A stretch of DNA of 64,000 nt from Dipteris shenzhenensis (GCA_047967505.1 CM106541.1); one strand, 5' to 3'. Shown: positions 45,378-57,000, counted from the first letter of the stretch. A program made the numbers and translations. Notes: a model not told the origin generated them from the sequence alone.

Positions 45378-47342
45378 ATGTATAACATTTCTCCATCTGC
45401 TAATGAATTATATTTCATGCATATGCTACTTAACGTTTGCAAGGGTTGTAAGTGTTTTTATGACTTGCGCACTTTTGATGGGCAAGTTTACCCTACTTTC
45501 AAGGCAACATGTATAGCTAGAGGGTTATTGGAAAGTGATGAGGAATGATTTATCTGCATGCAAGAGGCCGTTTTACATCAAAATAGCACACAGTTGAGGC
45601 ACCTTTTTGTTGCAATATTGATTTTTTGTGAGCCAACATCTCTAGGAATTTTGTGGGAAAGATTCTCATACGATCTATCGGATGATTTCTTCCATGCATT
45701 CGAATCAAGTATGGTTGACCGTCGTGGATTGGCACGGAAGGAGGCTCTATGGCACTTGGAGCATATTCTCCAACAACATGGGAGAAGGTTGGTAGAGTTT
45801 GATGGATTGCCTACCTTGGATAGATCATGTGTATTGGCAGCTACAAATGCTCTATTGCAAGAAGAAAGAATGTTTGATTTTGAGAGTGACTTGGTCAACA
45901 GATGGAAAGTACCTTAAATCATTGTCAACGGACTGCCTTCGATCAGATTTCTTACATCGGTCTATGCAAATGTTGGTGTGATGTTTTTTCTTGATGGTCC
46001 AGGAGGATCTGAAAGACTTTCCTATACAATTGTTTGCTTTCTAGGTTGCGTGGGGAGGGGCATGTCGCTTTGGCATGCACTTCTTTTGGGATTGTGGTGT
46101 TGTTACTAAGCAATGGATGCATAGCACACTCGTGGTTCAAGATACCACTGGATTTGGATGCCACCAGCAGTTGCAATATAAAGGTTAACAGTCATCTTGT
46201 AGACGTTCTGAAGATAGCAAAGTTGATAATATGGGATGAGGCACCTATGACTCATCGATTCGCATTTGAGGCATTGGACAGGATGCTGCAAGATATCATG
46301 TCAAATGACCAACTGTTTGGTGGAAAGGTGGTGTTGTTAGGGGGGGATTTTAGGCAGGTCTTCCCAGTTATTCCCAAGGCAAGACGAGAAGATATTGTCA
46401 ATTCTACATTGTGACACTCAAGGATTTGGAGATGCATCAAGGTATTGAAGCTGGTACAGAATATGCGGGTCATTTAGGAAGGTGATAATTCAATAGTGCA
46501 GGAATTCATACAATGGGTGTTAGATATTGGAAATGGAACTAGTAGGCATATAAGAGAAGACATTGTTGCAATCCCATCAAAGATGCTTTTAGGGACAAAC
46601 TCTATGGAAGGTCTGATTGAGTGGGTGTATATAGAACTTGCAAGGGTTGTGGATTATGCATCGTATTTTCGAGACCGCGCTATTCTCGCACCTCAAAACC
46701 TTGAAGTTGATGCAATCAATGCTACTGCACTAAAGGCAATGCCTGGTGAGGAAAAGGAGTATCTAAGTGCAGACTCAGTAGAGAGCTCATGTGGAGATTC
46801 TTTTTTGTATGTAGTAGAGTATCTTAACATGCTTGATCTTGGTGGTGGATACCCACCTCATCGGCTGGTTTTGAAACAAAATGCCCCGCTCATTTTGTTG
46901 CACAATCTAAATCCTCGACAGGGATTATGCAATGGGACTCGACTGATATGCAAAGAGTTCCACACGAAGGTATTGGAAGTTGAGATTATGACTGGTACCA
47001 ATGCTAGAGATAGGATGTTCATTCCAAGAGTAACTTTCATTCCCAGTAACTTGAAACTTCCATTCGATATGAGAAGAAGGCAATTTCCTGTTCAGCTAGC
47101 ATTTGGCATGACAATAAACAAGGCACAGGGCCAAACAATGTCTATCCTAGGCTTATACTTGGCGACACCGGTGTTTAGTCATGGGCAATTATACGTGGCT
47201 TTCTCACATGTCCGATCATGAAATGCAATCAAAGTATTCCTTCCAGAGAGTGTGGATCGGGTTAGTGATGAGGATGCTGAAATGAGTTGTACCACAAATG
47301 TTGTATACAAAGAGGTTTTACAATTGGCATCAAGAAGAACCT
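45378..47342 (+). pseudogene. Helitron Pif1-type helicase domain with lost Walker A
   Basis: The 5'-3' DNA helicase domain follows Rep. Walker A is at 45996-46019 and reads GPGGSERL in place of GPGGTGKT, so the ATP-binding Lys is gone. Further motifs read CNIKVNSHLVDVLKIAKLII and WDEAPMTHRFAFEALDR (Walker B, DEAP). VLLGGDFRQVFPVIPKARRE follows, then a stop after IVNSTL at 46412. The C-terminal part (46496-47221) has APQNLEVDAINATALKAMPG, LCNGTRLICKEF and QLAFGMTINKAQGQT, with YVAFSHVRS. A final NVVYKEVLQLASRRT comes after the stop at 47219. The linker 45380-45970 is also recognisable (ATNALLQEERMFDFES). Confidence 0.9.
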
Positions 47343-48590
47343 AGCAGTATGCCAATGCTTTTTGAAAGCCTCTTTAGACTTTGTTGGGTGACAAATTTTC
47401 ATAGTCTTTTTTGTATCATTGTGTTCTTTTAGGCGATCAAAGGTATATCAATTGTAAGCCTTTGAAGTGTGGATTAAAAATTGGTGATGACTATTTTTGT
47501 ATAATTTTCATGAGCTCATTCCATATTCCATTCAAACAATGTCGTCTCTAGAATTTTAACAATGTATGATTTTTGTGTTTTATGGGTTCACACATTGTTA
47601 TTTTTTCTTCAAATTATGGATTATCAAATGTACTATAACTAATGTTCTCTTTAATTTGTGGCTTGGTGAAGCCTTTTAATTTCTTCTCTATATATACATT
47701 GACACATCTATTGTTACTATAATATGATATGTATTGTTATTGTAATACGATATCATAGGATGGCAGTGTCATTTACATTCACCACCGAGACAACTGCATA
47801 GGTAGCAGGTACATAATTGTGTAGTAGTTAGTTGCTAAGTTGACTTATTTAATAGTATAGTCATTTACCTTTAGGAATATACAGATCCTGATGGTTGGAG
47901 AGCTGGGGTGCGTGCCCAGCTATTGGTTGACATCTTGGAGTTGGAGAGCTTTATTGGGTAGATAACCTATATTTTTTTTAATTTTTATTTCATATAAGTG
48001 AAAGCTACTTAGGTTACATATATAAGTGAATAAATATGATATTATTTTCCTTTAGGGTGGTTCCCGACTCAAGTTTTGCAATGAATCTCCTCGGTCCAGT
48101 GTATGATGGGGTGGAACGTCTCAATATTTTTCCGTGAGTTCTCAGCGTCTTGCTGGGAATAATAGTCCCCAGACCATCTATGTGCACTTCATTGGGTACC
48201 TGGAGCCGATGGGAATAGATGTATTTTATCGAGGGGTGAACAGAGACTTTGTATATGCATTTATGTACCACATACACACTCCTGTGCACTGGCGTAACAT
48301 TCTAATTAATGTGTTGAGTATTATTAAGACACAATTCTAAATTTTCCTTGATTTAATGATCTTAAATTCTTAAATGATCTTTTTGCCTTACGTAGGTCGA
48401 TGCCACGCATGTGTGGTGGTGTGTGGGGTGGGACATAGACATAGTCTGTTTTCTTAGGGGAGCTGATATAGACACTCTATATGTAGATATTAAGATTTTG
48501 TAGTACTCTTTATAGAGCGTATATTTTGTTAGGTATGCTATTTTTAAGTAAATCTTCTTTTGTTATGTTTATTGAAGCATGCACATATAC
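47343..48590 (+). other. Exon-like, unassigned sequence downstream of the Helitron
   Basis: Beyond the helicase are two short coding-like pieces with splice-like borders. One follows an acceptor near 47884 (DPDGWRAGVRAQLLVDILEL). The other lies at about 48057-48134, after TTTCCTTTAG (SSFAMNLLGPVYDGVERLN). An open frame follows at 48134-48340 (YVHFIGYLEPMGIDVFYRGV). None matches a family I know. They could be gene fragments captured by the Helitron if its 3' end lies beyond them, or chance. Confidence 0.3.
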
Positions 48591-48599
48591 GTTTATACT

Positions 48600-49230
48600 C
48601 AAACAAATTCATAAATTCTATTTATTTATACTCAAACACATTTATTTCAAAAAAATTCATGAATTCTATTTATTTATACTCAAACTAATGTATCCCCATA
48701 GACCAAGATTGATTGTGTTACAATCTAGCACTACATTGGCATACAATGCATTACGCACATAATCTTGCAAAATTCCATATATGAAAGCAGAGAGGGGATA
48801 TGCATACAAACATGTTTAATTCAAACAAATTCATGAATTTTATTTATTTATACTCAAACTAATGTATCCCATAAACCAAGATTGATAGTGTTGCAATCTA
48901 GCACTACATTGGCATGCAGGCATTACGCACTTAATCTTGCAAAGTTCCATGTATGAAAGCAGAGAGAGGATATGCATACAAACGTGTTTAATTCAAATAA
49001 ATTCATGAATTTTATTTATTTACACTAAAAATAATGTATCCCATAAACCAAAATTGATTGTGTTGCAATCTAGCACTACATTGGCATACAATGCATTACG
49101 CACATAATCTTGCAAAATTCCATGTATGAAAGCAGAGAGGGGATATGCATACAAACATGTTTAATTCAAACAAACTCATGAATTTTATGCACATAATCTT
49201 GCAAAATTTTATGTATGAAATAGAGAGGGG
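48600..49230. repeat. 173-bp tandem repeat, about three and a half copies
   Basis: The phrase ATTCATGAATT(C/T) starts at 48656, 48829, 49001 and (as CTCATGAATT) about 49174, giving a period of 172-173 bp. Each unit contains CTAGCACTACATTGGCAT, GCATTACGCAC and GAAAGCAGAGAG. The last unit is internally deleted. The period is in the size range of nucleosomal plant satellites. Confidence 0.92.
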
Positions 49231-49245
49231 GTTTCAGGAAAGCTA

Positions 49246-49500
49246 TTGGACAAAATTACATTGAGTGAGCCAAGCCAAGCTGTTCCAGTGTTGGAACTTC
49301 AGAATTTCTCTTTTGAAATTAAAGATCCCACCTTAAGACCCAGCACAGCGGGTCTCCAACCCATCGTAGATGGGTCAGCAGGCTACTCGTGGTCTATGAT
49401 AAAGAACACCTTTGCTAGCAAGGGACTACCACATGTCCTCGACCCACCCAAGTACTTAACCTTGCCCCTTTAATAGCTAGCACTCCTTACCATACAAAAA
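49246..49500 (+). pseudogene. Coding-like fragment shared with 25353-25450
   Basis: A 75-codon open frame includes FEIKDPTLRPSTAGLQPIVDG and SKGLPHVLDPPKYLTLPL. About 100 bp of it have a diverged relative at 25353-25450. It looks like a fragment of a dispersed element, either coding sequence or a readable LTR. I cannot name it. Confidence 0.4.
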
Positions 49501-49770
49501 TTCATGTATTTTTTCATCTTTATTATTTCAAATCATTACAATCAATGCCTTTATTTTACTCACCATGACGAGATGATATACTGGCAGTGGAAACACTACC
49601 AAACCATGATGCTAATTGGAACCATGACTTATAATGATTATCATACGAATTCATTGCTAATGAGAATGCAACAATGACAAGTGATCATTTAATTAAACAT
49701 CGTTGCTTTAACTATGTGAGGTTTATAATTTTTCATAATTATTTTTGAAAATTATAAAAAATAGAGACCA

Positions 49771-50035
49771 ATAGACCCCTTTTATCGACAATATAATGAA
49801 ATATATTTTTGATTAATAGTTAATTAATGATAGAGGCCAATAGACCCCTTTTGCAAAACATAGTTTTTATTAATTGTTAATGGAAGATAGAGGCCAATAG
49901 ACTCTTTCATGAACCATTAATGAAATATAGCGGCCAATAGATCCCTTTCGTCAACAAAAGGGGTCTATTGGCATGTATACTTAATTAATGGTTCATGAAA
50001 GATAGAGGCCAATAGACCCCTTTCGTCAACGAAAT
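49771..50035. repeat. Spaced repeat array around GAGGCCAATAGACCCCTTT
   Basis: Direct copies of (A/C)GGCCAATAGA(C/T)CCCTTT begin at about 49771, 49829, 49885, 49926 and 50001, and one inverted copy (AAAAGGGGTCTATTGGC) at 49956-49972. The copy at 49933 and the inverted one form a stem of about 16 bp with the loop CGTCAACA. Spacers contain TTAATTAATG-type sequence, giving units of 40-75 bp. Confidence 0.85.
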
Positions 50036-50555
50036 AGTTTTTTGGCATATTTTTAACATCATAATTTATAGGTTAGAGATGTGCTGAACCAACCATTTCT
50101 TGTTCACCACAATTATAATTCATATCTATCTATCAACTTAAAAATACTTAAATCGATTTATGTAGTTCAAGAATCCTTATATCAAATTGTCGGAATGGAT
50201 ATGTAGCAATTATGAAATGTCATTGCTAACGAGAATGGCTTGCAATTACTCCCATACGTGTCAAAGAAAGGTTGAGGATTAAAAGATCTAAGAGTCCATG
50301 GTATTATAGTACTGTTGTGAACAAATGATGGCTAAAATTTACATCATGGTTCAGTACCATTGTCACACTTGTGCCAACTTTCACAAGACCTATCTTACAA
50401 TGAGGGAGGAATGAGGATAGATCTTTGCACATGTTTGTTCGTACTTCCATAGGTAGAGGAGTATTGTCAGAGATGGTGCTTTTGCTAGCCATTTTCAATT
50501 CACACTTGGGTCCATATCTATCCCCATCAGCACTTTGGTGATAATGGGTCTAATT
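50036..50555. other. No recognisable gene
   Basis: Flank between the repeat array and the Mutator-like gene. The terminal inverted repeat of that element might lie here, but I found no convincing match with sequence after 53786. Confidence 0.35.
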
Positions 50556-51494
50556 TGACAATAATGGAGCTGCAATACGAAGTCCATGATGATGGATACA
50601 AAATGTTTCACCTTGATGTGAAGTTTGGTGATATTTTCACCGTGAAGGGAGAAAGATTCAAGCTTGATGACAATAAACTTCAGAAGACTCTACTGCACGA
50701 AAACAAAAAATATTTCTGCTCTGTTTTGTAAAAAAATGATGAGGCAAGGAATCTTGAGTCAGCTAGCAACATTGAGAATGACAAATAACATAGTGTCATT
50801 GACATTATTATGCAACTATCTATAAAGAATAGATTGCATGAGGCCTATGGGAAGGTTGAAATGCACATCACTGTGGATGAGTTGCCTTCTACTTATGATG
50901 GTGATGTTTTCTTTGAGTTACCAGCTACTTCAGTGAAACATCACACAAAAGGTACGGAGTCAAAATTTTATGGTCATGTTTGGAGTGATCCTATTACAAC
51001 AAATATAGTATTTCCTCATGTGGTTCGTAGAAAGGAATGTGGAGGTCACCTCCATTGTATAAATGCAACTTGTGGTTATAAAAAAAGAATTGGGATAGAG
51101 AATGAGACCAATGGGATGGGAGATTGATTAGAGTGGCCCCAACAAATGTGTCAATTGAAGTTTGCTTGGAGAGATGTTACTATGAAATGTTACTTTGCAT
51201 GCCAAAATGTAGAGATGGTGTGAATCTTACTCATGCAGTCATACACCATGGCCATCATAATCATCCCGTTGGAGAGGATTTGACTAGGAGAACAAAGGAT
51301 TCCATTAAAACCAAAGTTTCTGAAATGGTGAGGGCTGGTGGTGCTATAGGCCCTAAAGGGATACAAAATATAATTGTCCAAGACATTATTATGGAAACTT
51401 TATTGTCTTAAAAAGTGCAAGATGGGATTAAGATGTCGGATGTTGAGCTACAAGATTTGCTAAAACAATGTGAACCTTTGCTCGACAAAAGAAG

Positions 51495-51581
51495 GTAATT
51501 ACCATAATATTTGTTATTGCATTGGTTTATTAAATTATGTTATTGACAATGAATATTTACCAACTTTTTGTATGTGTATAG
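51495..51581 (+). other. Predicted intron 1 of the Mutator-like gene
   Basis: The donor is AAG|GTAATT and the acceptor TGTGTATAG|ATT. Removing 87 nt joins LLDKR to RLSRWIEE in phase. Its length and AT content are typical of plant introns. Confidence 0.75.
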
Positions 51582-52379
51582 ATTATCAAGATGGATTGAG
51601 GAGGGTGGACGTGACTCTCGACCTGTGTCAAATGGGCTAGATGGAATTTTATACTTGAAAAGACATTGTAGATATAATTATTTCCAAAGTGTAGTGTTTC
51701 CTAGACAATTGCAACATAGTTCATTCAGTAGGTGTCATGTATTTAAAATGTCTACCCAAGGTTTTGGTTCAGGGGTTGACTTGGTAAATAAAATGAGACC
51801 TGGGGGAGAATTGGGTCATTGTTGGGTGTTGTTTGATTTTGTGATGCGAATGAAAGATTTCAACTACCATGGCTTGCCATGTGTATAATCCTTTTTTCCA
51901 AGGGTTGCAAACAATTGCAACTTGTGACTCCAAGGTGGAAGATACTGATGCACAAATTCTATTTTGGGATACTCTCATCAAAGTAATCATGGTTTCAGAA
52001 AGGGTTTGACCATGTTGAATTCAAAGGGTTCATGGTGGCAGATGAAGCCCAAGCCAACTGGTGAGCTGTATGTGCCACTTTCAATGGTGGCCCTGACAAT
52101 ATAATGGAAGGGAAAGAGTGGTCTTGCCTTTTTTATTGGGAGCAAAGTCTTCATTCCCATGCAAAGGCATGTATAAAAGTTGGCAGCCAAGAGGAATTTA
52201 AAATCCGATGTAGACATTGGAAGGATGCCTCTACTAAGCAAGCTACAGAAGTCAAAATGAGAAGCCTAAGGGCATGGTGGAATGCAGGCCATGCAAGTGA
52301 TTCAAACTTGCCACGGCTTGAAACTTGGTTTGCATGGTGGCATGCTAGGATTTCCCATTGGGGCCACTACATTATAGAG

Positions 52380-52468
52380 GTTGGTTTTGTATTTCTCTTG
52401 ATTTTTCTTTTATCATGTTAATAATGTAATTTTGCCATTACAATATCTCTACAATGCTTGGTTTGTAG
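52380..52468 (+). other. Predicted intron 2 of the Mutator-like gene
   Basis: The donor is GAG|GTTGG and the acceptor TTTGTAG|AGC, 89 nt, AT-rich. It falls between the WWHARISHWGHYII segment and the NEKYLIPRTNL segment. Confidence 0.65.
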
Positions 52469-53821
52469 AGCATGTCAGATAATGAGAAGTACTTGATACC
52501 TCGAACAAATCTAGCAGAGTCTATTCATGGTAGTTGGAGGGCTGGATTGAACCATGTCAAATATGTTGGTCTCTACAATGCCTCTATCAGTGACCTCTCA
52601 AATGCAATCCTACAAAGTTGTAGATACACATCTTTTTTGAAGGGCCAGTTCATCGGGGAAGTGGGCCGAGTCTAGAGACCTTTAAAAAAAAGATCTTCGA
52701 AATCTCGGATTGACATTAGTGCCAAAACATTTGTTGATCTAACAAGTAATGTTGCAAAGGAAATGGGTGTTGTATCTGAAGTATGTTTTAATGATGGAGA
52801 TGACAAGACTGTGCGAAGGAAAAGGCCATATCAATGCCTTCAAATATATGTGAGGATGATAGTCACCGCCCTGAGTACAGTTACGCAAATAAGAAAAGAT
52901 ACTCCATGTCTCCCAAATCTAGTACTAAATTTGCAAAAGAGAGTTTTGAGGATGATGATTCCAAGAGTGTGCAAGAATATGAAGTGCATGATGCAAATTG
53001 GGCATTGCGAAGAGTTCGTGTAACAGGCCAAGTCCGTTGCCAGGCTTGGACAAGGAGGAAAATGTAACAAGCTTGTCAACATAAAGAGGATTGTGAAAAT
53101 CGACGTGGAGTTATTGCACCATCATTCTTTGGGAGGATTCAAACACCAATTGGAGTGCGCTCCCAAATGATTTGGTTTTGTGGAAATGATGTAACCCACA
53201 TGTGGAAGCCATCAACTAGCATTATAAGTATTCCAAGACCATCACCAGGAAGGTGGAAGGTTCAATCAGGAACATCCTTGACAAGTGCAGAGATTGCCAT
53301 GTTGACAAGCTCAGGGTTTGTCATATTAGGAGTATCAACTCCAATGGTGGGTGCAAGTTGTGCTTCACCAATTCAAGCCCATGATGAAACAATAGTATTG
53401 CATGGAGATCGACCTCGGCATCGAGATGGCAAAGCAATCAGATGGCGAAACAAAATTTCCAAAGAAATGGAAAATAGAATTCAGAGGTCATTAATGGATC
53501 ATGAAATGAATTGTTAAGGATGCAATAGTCGTGAAGGCCATGGAGCATGCTAAGTTCATTGTTTCTATAGAAGGATCAATGCAAAAAGGTATTGAATACA
53601 AGGTTGATATTTCTCCATTTCCTTCTTGCAATTATGAAGACTTCATTGGACGATCATGCAAATTGGATGCCTATATTCCATGCAAACATATTTATTACAT
53701 CTTCCTTTCATACCTTGGATTGGATAGCAGAAATAACATGTTTGTTCACCAAGCCACTTTGAGTAAAAAAGAGATATTTTAGGCATTGTCTTGCATGCCC
53801 TGATGTTTAGTTTTTGGAGAC

Positions 53822-54010
53822 TATACTTTCATGATGTTCAACATAAAATGAAAGGGCTATTATAATAATCCTTTTTCCATGAGGATTTTGAACCACAAAA
53901 ATAGTACTTTTTTGAAGACTGAACCTTCATGATGGAATACAAAATGATATTATAATAATCCTTTTTTCCATGAAGATATTGAACCACAAGAATAATGTTT
54001 TTGAAGCCTT
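53822..54010. repeat. Two-copy tandem repeat of about 110 bp
   Basis: The unit CTTTCATGATG...TATTATAATAATCCTTTTT.CCATGA.GAT.TTGAACCACAA is present at about 53828-53920 and 53930-54005. It lies just past the Mutator-like gene and could be subterminal to that element. Confidence 0.75.
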
Positions 54011-54179
54011 TTGCATTTCTCATTGTGTAAATTTTTGGTTTGTTTCTCTACTTGTTGATAATTGTGGCAGTACACTTTGTAGGATGATTCTACAATCACA
54101 AAACTTTCAATATGTCTTTTATGTGATAAATCATGTCTTCATTGACATTGATGTAGGTTGGAAACTTATTTCAAATAAC

Positions 54180-56450
54180 ATGAACTCAACTAGCCACCTA
54201 CACACTTGCACAACACGCCATCGCCCAAACCCTGCAAATGCACTTCGATGCACTCCATGCAAAAACCTTATCTTCCACCTAGACCTCACTACTCCACTGC
54301 CGCCTAACGCCCTCCAAACCATTCTCCACCGTAATCCCGATCATTGTCGCTCCATCTTAGCCATGTCCTATTTCTCTCTTGACCTTCAACCCACTTCCCT
54401 ATCTCTTCTCCGCCCCTCCGATCTCTAAACCATATTCGCCCATCCCATTCTTCTTAATTTTCAAGCCTAGTGCCACATCATCACTGAGTCCCTTAATTAT
54501 CCTGCGGATGATGAAGTGATGCAACTTGCAAAGCCCAAGGAACTCACGCCCTGGGTTTGCACTCCTGAAAGTTTGCATGCAAACATAAATTGGATGTAAA
54601 CTTACAGTCGAGCCTTAGTAGTCCAAGCTCAAGAACACCTTATGGCCTATCAGTCCACCACCTACCAACCCATCGTAATAATAATACTCTTTAATAGGAT
54701 GCTACAAGCTCTCCAAGACTCACTTGAGTCCTTGGTGAGAAATTTTGAAACAATTCACATAGCATACCCTGAGGAAATAACCAAGGATGAGAGACAAAAT
54801 GCATTCACCCTCTTTCATACCACTGCCCCCTGTAGATATTCCATTACGTCCTCCCCTAGATCCCGTGCAACCCACCCAACAAGCTTCTTAACCTCATCTC
54901 CCTCGGACAACACTACCCAAGTACTCATCTAATGCCTCCAACACTACCACCGCACAATGCGGACCCTCCTAGTCCATCTCTATTCGCTCATCACATCCTA
55001 CGCACATTTTGGTACAAGTATCACACACTTTTTAGACTTAGAAACAAATACACTTGTTGCAAGCACCATCACCTAAAATGAACAAAGAAAAGGAATTATT
55101 TGTTGCTTTTTCATCACTCACAATTGGTCTAGATCTAGATCAGAGTAGATTAGATCAAACTTAGAGGAGAGAACTCCAAAGTAGCCAATTGAAGCCATAC
55201 CCAAAAATTCCCAAATAGTTTCTACTCGGAGGCAGTCCCTATGTTCACATGTGGCTTCGCATCATCACATGTCTTGAAACCCAATGTTCCACAATTTAGT
55301 CAATAGATTTCAAAGTTTTCAAAGACATTGGCCGATTGATCGACGGTGGACAGATTGCACAATACTTGATTTTGTCGGTCCGGTCGACCTCCCTGACGAA
55401 GCCTTCAACACGCTGCTCAAAGTAGCACATTTTGTACAAAGCACCAACACCGTGACTCGTGCAAGCCCCACAAAGCTAGAGCCCATGCCACTTGCAGATG
55501 ATGAAGCTCTACCATCCCCGCCAAAGTCTCCCCCCTGAAGATGTTCACTGGCGTCTTGACTTGCAGTCCTTCTAAGAGCTACCAGATAGTGCGCTAATGC
55601 ACCATTGGAAGTGCCTTCTCAAGGGCTCCAACCTCCACCTCTACGAAATTCTTGAGGTACGTCCTCTCACACAGTTCATAGCGTAATCTTTTGATGATTG
55701 GCGCTGCATGCATCCCGAGCACACAAGAGAAGGATACAGGCTCGCCCCCGTGCCCCCGTCCCCCCGATCGATGCAGATGTCGGTCTACAACCAAGTTGGC
55801 GGTTCCCATTTTTTAAGCTAGAGAAAATTTGGTGCTACTACCGCAGTGCACCCATCGATCATTGAGTCCACCCACTCTACATGCCCATGGAATGATGTTG
55901 AACTTGGGCTGCCTTTCAAGCTCTCCAACAATAGGACCCCAATGTTTTGTACAATTTTCCTAAGTACAACTTTCCCAAAGAAATGATGCAGGAGGGTTTT
56001 TATTTCCACCTCTAGTCATTCAATGACACCTACGGCTCAGTGCCAGATCTAGTCGGTGTCACCGCCGTCCACTTCAACTTCCTCATCCTCTTACTCCTCT
56101 GTGACCTTCCCTCCCATAGTCACCCCATCGACGGCTGCATTCACAATCTGACCAACCAGATTGTCTTCAACCACGACATTGGTCCAACTCACTTCTAGGA
56201 CCTCCGCCTCTACCTCCGCATCTACATGGGCATCACCTTCGCACTTACGAGGATATGCATGCCACCCATTTTTGGAAGTACCGCTCATACCTTGCTCGCC
56301 TCACATCAAGGTAGTTGGACCACTACGCCATCCTGCAGTTAGTCCTCACCACCAACCTCCTCTAGTGCGACTGACCCGACAATGGATCAGCAATAGAATT
56401 GGGGGCATGTTAACATCCATAGAGTACAGCCGCCAAATGCAGGGTAATCA
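54180..56450 (+). pseudogene. Unrecognised decayed coding block, GC-richer than its surroundings
   Basis: A long stretch with coding-like composition and a higher C content than its neighbours. One frame alone gives, with stops, SLNYPADDEVMQLAKPKELT, ALQDSLESLVRNFETIHIAY and TILDFVGPVDLPDEAFNTLL (54480-55538). Beyond 55560 other frames read MHHWKCLLKGSNLHLYEILE, SFDDWRCMHPEH, NDTYGSVPDLVGVTAVHFNF, HPIDGCIHNLTNQIVFNHDI, GPTHF and YEDMHATHFWKYRSYLARL. I do not know the family. An LTR-element gag or a host gene remnant are both possible. Confidence 0.45.
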
Positions 56451-56484
56451 GTGAGTAAAGGTGACCAAGGCGAATGATCTACTT

Positions 56485-57000
56485 CAACAGGACAAGCTCA
56501 AGGGAGTTTGATACCCAAATACACTAATGTCAATGATTACAAGCAATGTGCACACGAAAGGAGTATAGCTCAAACTCAGGGGGTTTGATCCCCAAATACC
56601 CAAAGACCCACTCCAAAGTCCAAGGACTCAAGGATCCCAGGCACAGGTTATATGTCCCAGCTACCACTGCCTGGAACAAGGCGATACATACCAGGAACAA
56701 GGAGATGCACACTTCTGGGCCACAAAGGGTGCATGCACCTTGCACTTTTTAGCTCCACATCCACAGGAAATAGCGATGCCCACAAAGATAGCCATAGAAG
56801 CAATATAGCTCAAACTCAAGGAGTTTGTCCCCCAAATATTCCAAAGAAAAGGCTTCTCAGTAGCAACATTCAGGGTTGCCGTGGGGTGTCTCGCAGAATC
56901 CGAGCCTCATCACTCTAGGTTTTGAGCCTCGTCTATGAGGTACCCCAAATAGGTGAAGGTGTGAGGCACTCAAGGAGTTTGAGCCCCAAATAACCTGAGC
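56485..57000. repeat. Four copies of a CTCAAACTCAAGGAGTTTG motif
   Basis: CTCAA..(C/G)(A/G)AGGAGTTTGATCCCCAAATA-type sequence occurs near 56488, 56568, 56808 and 56968. Each copy is internally palindromic (CTCAAACTC...GAGTTTG). It probably belongs to the noncoding end of the same element as the repeat at 57190-57620. Confidence 0.75.

Larger units (their letters stand above)
42420..47342 (+). mobile_element. Decayed autonomous Helitron (Rep-helicase)
   Basis: The plus strand carries the N-terminal helitron-helicase-like domain, the Rep nuclease with its two-histidine and two-tyrosine motifs, and a Pif1-type helicase in the usual order over about 4.6 kb. Several frameshifts and stops break it. 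The 5' TC and 3' hairpin/CTRR ends could not be fixed by eye; likely limits are upstream of 42773 and downstream of 47342. A direct repeat around CAGAGAACAATG at about 42515 and 42690 lies in the leader. Confidence 0.9.
50560..53785 (+). pseudogene. Mutator-like transposase gene with SWIM zinc finger and introns
   Basis: The gene can be followed over 3.2 kb in several frames. An N-terminal zinc region reads KECGGHLHCINATCGYKKR, with HGHHNHPVGED downstream (51124-51411). The transposase core contains CDSKVEDTDAQILFW and, after a frameshift, FKGFMVADEAQANW, ERS-like ...WSCLFYWEQSL and LETWFAWWHARISHWG. The C-terminal part holds NEKYLIPRTNLAESIHGSW and a SWIM finger PSC..CKLDAYIPCKHIYYIF near 53620-53705. 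Two small GT-AG introns (51495-51581, 87 nt; 52380-52468, 89 nt) fit the frame. DDE-like aspartates remain, but stops and shifts are frequent. This type is known to me from land-plant genomes. Confidence 0.75.

Noticed and set aside
48600-49230. CRISPR-like array
   Set aside because: Repeats are contiguous 173-bp tandem units, not short repeats with unique spacers, and the context is a plant nuclear genome.
56530-56918. Frames on both strands of 68-88 codons
   Set aside because: They overlap the palindromic motif cluster and oppose each other without any recognisable domain.
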